Origin: Brachycybe producta | Taxonomy: Eukaryota; Arthropoda; Diplopoda; Playtdesmida; Andrognathidae | Direction: 5' to 3' | DNA length: 64,000 nucleotides | NCBI GenBank assembly: GCA_036925085.1 | Contig: JAUPFP010000001.1 | Location: forward strand, 21,928,437 to 21,992,436 | Shown here: positions 60,801 through 64,000 of the stretch, one piece after another | Layout of the letters: each line of letters begins with the position of its first letter | How positions within the stretch are numbered: position 1 is the first letter of the stretch | Program-made: the position numbers and the translations under genes | Notes under the pieces: generated by a model | The model's input: the letters and a program-made list of their open reading frames with translations, nothing else | The model's database searches: none | What the model was told of the DNA's origin: nothing

Positions 60801-63260
60801 CCAATTTATGAGACTGGCCACTTTTTGAGGCCACTTTATTAGGCTGTGGTCACTTTCTGAACCTGTTCTTTTTTGAACTTTCAAGCCAGTGTCTCAAACT
60901 GTGGCCACTCTTTTGACATTGTGGCGTGTTTATGAGCCTGTGGCCACTTTATGAGCATAAGGCCACTTTATGAGCCTGTGACAACTTCATGAGCCTTCCA
61001 TCATTTTATGAACCTGTGACTACTTTATGAGGCTGTGGTCACTTTCTGAAACTGTTCTTTTTTAACTTGCAAGCCGCTGTCTCAAATTATGGCCACTCTT
61101 TTGACATTGTGGCCATTTTCCAAGACTGTGACCACTGTTTGTATCTGTGGCCACTTTGTGATGCAGTGTGATTCTTCACCTTTGAACTTCTTGAGGTTTC
61201 GAGAGCCATATTCCAGTTATGGTCACTTGCGAGGCTTTTTTTTTAAAGCTTTTCTTAGATTGTGTATTTTTCTTTCTGAAAATCAAGGCGCTTTTTTAGC
61301 TTTCAACGCCTCATCTCGCAATTCTTCTAAGCTTGTCTCATTTGACATAAAACATTTTTTTTGTTTGCATTTTTAGATTGATTTTACTGTTGAAGTGGAA
61401 GTTCTCTCTTGTCCAAAAGATCGCCGAAACTGGGAGCAATCATTTCAAATTTTTCCGATCGGAATCAACGAGGCTTTGAGCATTAAGTTGAATATGTTTT
61501 GCGAATGCGATTGCGAGAAACCCGAAAACGAGGCACGGCTCGCGGTCGAAACTACGACACGATGCATTACCATCACAAACAATAATATCATTGAATTAAT
61601 GTACTTTTAATTTAGGTGCGAAAAAGTAGCCATTGTCATAATATCGGAACTTATAAATGTGGAGTTTGCGATTGTCCGAAAGAACGAATCGGACAGTTTT
61701 GTCAGTGCGACAGTAGTAAAGCGGAATCCGACAGCGATGAGACGAAATGCCGAAAGTAATTATAAAATTTGTCTCCCTCATCTCGAGAAAATATTATATA
61801 TATATATATTAAGCCAGGTCTGTGTGTGTGTGATCTAACACTGTACAAACAAGGACAAAAACCTTGAACAACGTCGGAATTTATATAAATTTAAATGAAT
61901 AAATGAACCGCTTTTTTTTCTCTCAAGGTCAACTATATGTTGCGCTTTCCCCATCTAAGAACCCCATTGATATTAAATTGGAGAGGGGAAAAGGTTGGAA
62001 AGTGTAGAAGGGGTGGGGTGGGAGAGAGAGAAACGTGGATGGGGAAAAAAAGGGGGCGGGGGTGATTGAAATTGAAATGAAAGGAGTAAAAAAAGGAACG
62101 AACGACGCGCATGCGCACACCAGAGAAAATGAAAAACTCATTTTCTCTTTCAAATATAAAAAGGGGAGGGGATAATAGTAGCAAAATTAAACTACAGTTT
62201 ATTACAGGCAATTGTGCCCAGCATAAGAATTTCTTTTGCTCAGCCCTTTTATGAACGTCATCAATTTCTAATTAGGTTTGTTACTTGGTCTGACGTCATA
62301 AAAGGGCGGAGTAAAAGAAATTCTAATGCTGGGCACAATTGCCTGTGAATTTTGCTCCCGTCATTTATGACGGGTTACCCCATTCGTATTTAATAAATTG
62401 TTTAATTTGAAATATTTTCAGAGACAATTCGTCTGCTTTGTGTTCTGGACGTGGTTTTTGCACGTGTGGCGAATGTGCCTGTTATCCAGAAAAAGTAAAA
62501 CCTATTTTTTTGTTCGAAAAGTCGATCGATATACACCTTATAAATCTAGGGCTCGGATTTTTATGCAATATCAATCAAAATGGTTTCTCAATCTGTGGCT
62601 CCAAAATGAAACTTTTTTAAGAAAGTTTTAAGAACTTTAAACCAAAATTCACAGATTTTGAAGAGAAAGAAATTGACATTGTCAAATTTTTATAAATTTA
62701 TAATTTATTTTTAAAGATTTCTGCATAAAGCTTATTATTATTATTATTATTTTACAATTTAATATTTTCATTTTTATGAGATTTATGTTTCTAAGTGAAA
62801 CGTTTTAAGAAATTTTGAAAATATTAGACAAAATTTCAGAAACTTATCGAAAAATCATAATGAAAATCTTATTTTATTATTTTGATATTTTATGTTCGTA
62901 TTTCAAAAAATAAACTTTTTTTTTACTTTTTACTTTTTCTAGTTTCTAACAAACTTTCAATTTTTTTTAAAAAAAAAAATTACTTTAATTAAGCTGAAAT
63001 AAAAAGGGTTCTTTGTGAATAATTTAATTATCTTAATTTTGTTGCAATTTTTATGTTAATGTTTTGTTTAGAGCGAACTGATGCGAGTTTACGGAGATTT
63101 CTGTGAATGCGACAATTTCAACTGTCGTATTGCTCTTAATGACGTCATGTGTGCAGGACACGGCAAATGCGATTGTCGTAAATGCATTTGCGATCCCGGT
63201 TGGATCGGAGACGACTGTTACTGTCCTTCGGTCGAAACGTCTTGCAAAGCTTCGAATGGA
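51765..63260 (+). CDS. Integrin beta subunit, gene B (16 exons visible, 3' end outside window)
   Basis: Paralog of gene A in the same orientation. The visible 611 codons cover the signal peptide (1-29), PSI (about 37-97), hybrid part 1, beta-I domain (about 137-400), hybrid part 2, I-EGF1, I-EGF2 and I-EGF3. MIDAS is canonical, Asp150-Leu-Ser152-Asn-Ser154, with Asp157-Asp158 for ADMIDAS. N241, D243 and E246 match the SyMBS ligands; the usual Pro is Asn. The specificity loop is only C207-D-G-C210. The [12 protein letters not shown] block is canonical. Exons join in frame throughout. The remaining exons (I-EGF4, beta-tail, membrane helix, tail) must lie beyond 64000 if the gene is intact. Start chosen at the first ATG of a signal-peptide exon. 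Confidence 0.92.
51938..52032 (+). CDS. Gene B exon B2: PSI domain, first half
   Basis: Acceptor ACTTTCAG, donor GTAAAA. 95 nt, phase 1 in, phase 0 out. Encodes [16 protein letters not shown] and D-C-V-W-C. The only intron before it is 85 bp. Confidence 0.92.
52033..52569. other. Gene B intron with dispersed repeat
   Basis: No exon. Around 52290-52390, CACTACAATGGCGCCATCTG and AGCAAAATAAATATCT match (inverted) the gene A intron at 28645-28705 and in part 32130-32180. Confidence 0.5.
52570..52677 (+). CDS. Gene B exon B3: PSI domain, second half
   Basis: Acceptor ATTTCCTAG, donor GTATAA. 108 nt, phase 0. Encodes [12 protein letters not shown] and [11 protein letters not shown] is a possible glycosylation site. 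Confidence 0.9.
52711..53012. repeat. About 20-bp TTAATTA-type minisatellite
   Basis: Repeats of ATTTATTTAATTATTAATTA with small variants through the B3-B4 intron. Confidence 0.85.
53026..53110 (+). CDS. Gene B exon B4: hybrid domain, first segment
   Basis: Acceptor TTTTGTTAAAG, donor GTAAGA. 85 nt, phase 0 in, phase 1 out, same as A3. Encodes S-S-P-G-E-V-V-D and [11 protein letters not shown]. Confidence 0.9.
53220..54160. mobile_element. Array of Fam-6 arms
   Basis: AGAAGAAATTxAAAGTGTTT and AACTAGAAGAGTAACTGAAT recur about every 160-170 bp (53248, 53420, 53590, 53755, 53910), then right ends with ACCCTTCTAGTTTxTAAAAC at about 54003 and 54113. Tandem growth of one arm. Confidence 0.75.
54207..54338 (+). 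CDS. Gene B exon B5: start of beta-I domain with MIDAS
   Basis: Acceptor CTTTCGTTTAG, donor GTTCAG. 132 nt, phase 1 in and out. Encodes [20 protein letters not shown] and M-A-D-D, the canonical D-x-S-x-S with ADMIDAS. Confidence 0.94.
54410..54506 (+). CDS. Gene B exon B6: beta-I domain core
   Basis: Acceptor TTTCTTTTTAAG, donor GTAATA. 97 nt, phase 1 in, phase 2 out. Encodes [15 protein letters not shown] and M-P-Y-V-S. Confidence 0.93.
54874..54958 (+). CDS. Gene B exon B7: shortened specificity loop
   Basis: Acceptor TTAATTTCAAG, donor GTAAGT. 85 nt, phase 2 in, phase 0 out. Encodes [16 protein letters not shown]. Nine bases shorter than A6, all of the difference in or next to the Cys-Cys loop. 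Confidence 0.92.
54985..55460. repeat. Tandem repeat TTGCCCTAAAGGGACA
   Basis: Mixed 15-45 bp units: CACTTGCCCTAA, GGGACATTTGCCCTGTAGAC, ACTTGTCGTACGGACA. The last part (55370-55455) is inverted (TTAGGGCAA). In the B7-B8 intron. Confidence 0.85.
55564..55734 (+). CDS. Gene B exon B8: beta-I domain, unsplit
   Basis: Acceptor TGTTATTTGTAG, donor GTGAAA. 171 nt, phase 0. Encodes [20 protein letters not shown] and [13 protein letters not shown]. Equals A7 plus A8 (87+84) without their intron. Confidence 0.94.
55815..56640. repeat. 15-17 bp tandem repeat (AGCTAAACTGCAAAAAT)
   Basis: Long array of AGCTAAATTGTAAAAA, AGCTAAACTGCAAAAA and ACTGCAGTAAGATG variants. A longer block (TAGCTAAACTGCxGTAAGAT and on) is duplicated at about 56141 and 56413. 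Fills the B8-B9 intron. Confidence 0.85.
56676..56753 (+). CDS. Gene B exon B9: beta-I domain
   Basis: Acceptor TATTTTGAAG, donor GTAAAA. 78 nt, phase 0. Encodes [15 protein letters not shown] and M-Y-T-E-S. Confidence 0.93.
56820..57116. mobile_element. Fam-6 copies
   Basis: GAAAGTGTTTTAAAAACTAG and GGTAGCTCAATCACTTAAG at 56840. Inverted end GATTGAGCTACCCTTCTAGT at about 56942, and a further right end near 57095. Confidence 0.7.
57117..58860. repeat. 35-bp satellite array, about 50 copies, in gene B intron
   Basis: Unit ATAAACATTTTTTAATATTA plus ATAATATATTTTAAA. Spacing of ATAAAC is 35 bp (for example 57551 and 57586). Variants: CATTTC for TATTTT, a 34-bp unit with five T, and ATAAACAATGTTTA units near the 3' edge. 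An eight-unit block is itself repeated 279 bp apart (about 57746 and 58025). The last unit runs straight into the splice acceptor of exon B10. Confidence 0.95.
58862..59047 (+). CDS. Gene B exon B10: beta-I domain, C-terminal part
   Basis: Acceptor AATGTTTAG supplied by the edge of the satellite, donor GTTAGA. 186 nt, phase 0. Encodes [16 protein letters not shown] and [10 protein letters not shown]. Confidence 0.93.
59109..59185 (+). CDS. Gene B exon B11: end of beta-I, return to hybrid
   Basis: Acceptor TTAATTTCAG, donor GTAAGT. 77 nt, phase 0 in, phase 2 out. Encodes K-I-S-S-E-V-E-L and F-Y-S-N-C-L-K. Intron before it is 61 bp, the shortest in the window. Confidence 0.92.
59200..59392. 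mobile_element. Fam-10 element
   Basis: CCTTGTTTCTATTGGAATGA, TTTCAACTGGTGAAAAATAG and the right arm TTCAAATTTTCACCCCGGTG. The interior differs from the copy at 10744. Confidence 0.65.
59395..60225. mobile_element. Fam-6 elements, two overlapping or nested
   Basis: Outer ends GTGTAAACGGGGGGCCTCTC (59407) and CCATTTACACCTTAAATAC (60200). Arms GAAGGGTAGCTCAATCACTT (59502), its partner at about 59680-59705, then an inner pair starting at about 59845 and 59915. Most of the B11-B12 intron. Confidence 0.65.
60261..60321 (+). CDS. Gene B exon B12: hybrid domain
   Basis: Acceptor TTCAAATTTAG, donor GTATAA. 61 nt, phase 2 in, phase 0 out. Encodes [19 protein letters not shown]. Nine bases longer than A12. 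Confidence 0.9.
60415..61165. repeat. About 20-bp minisatellite (TGTGGCCACTTTATGAGGC)
   Basis: More than 30 imperfect units. TGGCCA is itself a palindrome, so each unit carries one. 60850-60905 and 61030-61090 share a longer block (CACTTTCTGAxxCTGTTCTTTTT). Confidence 0.9.
61377..61544 (+). CDS. Gene B exon B13: hybrid end and start of I-EGF1
   Basis: Acceptor GCATTTTTAG. 168 nt, phase 0. Encodes [19 protein letters not shown] and M-F-C-E-C-D-C-E. The donor is inferred at GTCGAA (61545) because the frame meets a stop at 61608 and the next exon opens at 61616. The last six or so residues are therefore uncertain. Confidence 0.85.
61616..61755 (+). CDS. Gene B exon B14: I-EGF1
   Basis: Acceptor TTTTAATTTAG, donor GTAATT. 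140 nt, phase 0 in, phase 2 out. Encodes [17 protein letters not shown] and Q-F-C-Q-C-D. Confidence 0.92.
61795..62392. mobile_element. Fam-13 element with nested Fam-1b
   Basis: AAGCCAGGTCTGTGTGTGTG, TCAAGGTCAACTATATGTTG, GACGCGCATGCGCACACC at the left and centre. A Fam-1b foldback sits at 62204-62346. Ends GCTCCCGTCATTTATGACGG and GTTACCCCAT. Sister copy at 37360. Confidence 0.7.
62204..62346. mobile_element. Foldback element, Fam-1b
   Basis: ACAGGCAATTGTGCCCAGC to GCTGGGCACAATTGCCTGT. Contains TCTGACGTCATAAAAGGGCG. No target duplication seen. The sister Fam-13 copy keeps only its last bases. Confidence 0.75.
62422..62494 (+). CDS. Gene B exon B15: I-EGF2, first part
   Basis: Acceptor ATATTTTCAG, donor GTAAAA. 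73 nt, phase 2 in, phase 0 out. Encodes [18 protein letters not shown]. Confidence 0.92.
62549..62612. mobile_element. Fam-2 left-end fragment
   Basis: AGGGCTCGGATTTTTATGCA to CTCAATCTGTGGCTCCAAAA, then lost. Confidence 0.6.
62613..63071. other. Gene B intron, AT-rich
   Basis: No exon seen. A (TTA)n patch at about 62735 and a Fam-6-like right end TTTTCTAGTTTCTAACAAAC at 62936. Confidence 0.45.
63072..63260 (+). CDS. Gene B exon B16: I-EGF2 end and I-EGF3
   Basis: Acceptor TTTTGTTTAG, donor GTATTT. 189 nt, phase 0. Encodes [13 protein letters not shown] and [18 protein letters not shown]. One exon here corresponds to A16 plus A17. Last exon in the window. Confidence 0.93.
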
Positions 63261-64000
63261 GTATTTTATTTTATTTTTTTTACATATAATTTAAAAGCAA
63301 ATGTTTATTTTCAAGTCTTTAGCTTTTTTTTATATGCAACTTTAAAAAAATCTAGAAGAGTAATGGAATTTTTTAATTGTATATAAATTACTATTAAGAA
63401 ATTCTGTTACTCTTTAAAATCTTTAAAATTAAACTTTTTAAAAAAATTAAACTTTAAAAGTAGATCTCAGTAATTTTGTTAGAAATTAGAATATCCGACA
63501 GTAGAGTATTTTTAGCTATTTTTTAGAGGTGGGACGAATCCTAAATTTTCTCGAATCCGAATCCTAAAAGGTTCTCGAATCTCTCGAATCCTTCATATAC
63601 GAATCCTATATTATTCATTCAGAAGATACAAATAAATGAAATATTATTAAATATTAAATTATTAATAATAAAAAAAACAAGTGTGGCACTCAGGGTCGTC
63701 GCCACAATGTGATCCATTGGTGATCCGGATAACCACCGAAATTGCCAACAATCGCCGGTTATTTTTAATTAGTGAACGCTTTTATTGGACGTCAATGAAG
63801 TTCAAACTAATTTTACCAAAGTTTTTAACAGGTTTTTTTAAGGTTAGGATTTGAAAGACGAAAAAAGTGCAAAGATTTGAGTTTTCGAATCTCGAATATT
63901 TTTTAAGATTCGCGGGATTCGAGGATTCGAATGTCCTATTTCTAAAAAAAAGCAATAATTGAATAATTTGAATTTTTTTTAATGTTTTTCTTTTTGTTCG
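63261..64000. other. Gene B intron running off the window
   Basis: No further exon found. Holds a complete Fam-12 copy. The next exon expected (I-EGF4, starting like L-C-S-G-x-G) is not seen before 64000. Confidence 0.6.
63523..63945. mobile_element. Complete Fam-12 element
   Basis: AGGTGGGACGAATCCTAAAT and TTCTCGAATCTCTCGAATCC at the left, GTGTGGCACTCAGGGTC in the middle, and TTCGAATCTCGAATATTTTT with GGATTCGAATGTCC at the right. About 420 bp. The intact version of the copy split at 37301. Confidence 0.7.

Noticed and set aside
61532-61545. GC-AG donor (GAG|GCACGG) for exon B13
   Set aside because: GC donors need a strong GCAAGT-like context. GTCGAA a few bases on keeps the frame and uses GT.
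63103-63294. Second open frame across exon B16
   Set aside because: Shadow of the I-EGF3 coding frame; it lacks the cysteine pattern.
1-64000. tRNA, rRNA or other structured RNA genes
   Set aside because: None recognised. The strong hairpins seen all belong to inverted-repeat elements.

Overview
This is animal nuclear DNA: AT-rich, intron-rich and crowded with short inverted-repeat elements and tandem arrays. Two integrin beta-subunit genes lie head to tail on the + strand. Integrin beta chains with this full domain set (PSI, hybrid, beta-I, I-EGF, beta-tail, transmembrane, NPxY tail) are typical of metazoans. Nothing in the window fixes the phylum. The unequal divergence of the two copies and the repeat load suggest an invertebrate, but that is an inference.

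Layout. Positions 1-20087 hold no gene I can recognise. They hold foldback elements, tandem duplications, one decayed non-LTR retrotransposon fragment (19300-19800, minus strand) and one doubtful CUB-like coding remnant (18133-18408). Gene A runs from 20088/20143 to 47777 in 22 visible coding exons (about 786 residues) and is complete at its 3' end. Its N-terminus is unresolved: either an in-frame ATG at 20088 or an upstream signal-peptide exon joined at 20143. Gene B starts at 51765 with a signal-peptide exon and runs off the right edge. Sixteen exons (611 codons, through I-EGF3) are visible, and the remaining I-EGF, beta-tail, membrane and cytoplasmic exons lie outside. About 4 kb of repeat-rich DNA (47778-51764) separates them.

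The genes are paralogs. Five exon pairs have identical lengths (132, 97, 78, 186 and 77 nt). Gene A carries two introns that gene B lacks, one almost filled by an inverted-repeat element and one by a 22-bp minisatellite. Functional residues differ. Gene A has an Asp-Val-Thr-Ile-Ser MIDAS and a tail with two NPIY motifs but no Ser/Thr between them. Gene B has a canonical MIDAS but a specificity loop shortened to Cys-Asp-Gly-Cys. Both products should be type I membrane proteins that pair with an integrin alpha subunit in cell-matrix adhesion. No alpha subunit is present in the window.

Repeats are named here as families. Fam-1: foldback with ACAGGCAGTTAG ends and 8-9 bp target duplications. Fam-2: GGGCTCGGAT ends. 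Fam-3: GAGGCTACAT ends. Fam-4: related ends AGCCTA/TAGGCT. Fam-5: about 315 bp direct-type. Fam-6: AAACTAGAAGGGTAGC arms. Fam-7: CACTAGCAAC ends. Fam-8: CGGAACCCTGTAAAGGACATG ends with a GTCGAC minisatellite. Fam-9: GATAG-rich. Fam-10: CCATTGGGGTGAAAATTTG ends. Fam-11: GGGTTCCAACATAG arms. Fam-12: TTCGAATC-rich. Fam-13: ends in GCTCCCGTCATTTATGACGG. These names are mine. No database comparison was possible. Boundaries of repeats are approximate unless a target duplication is given.
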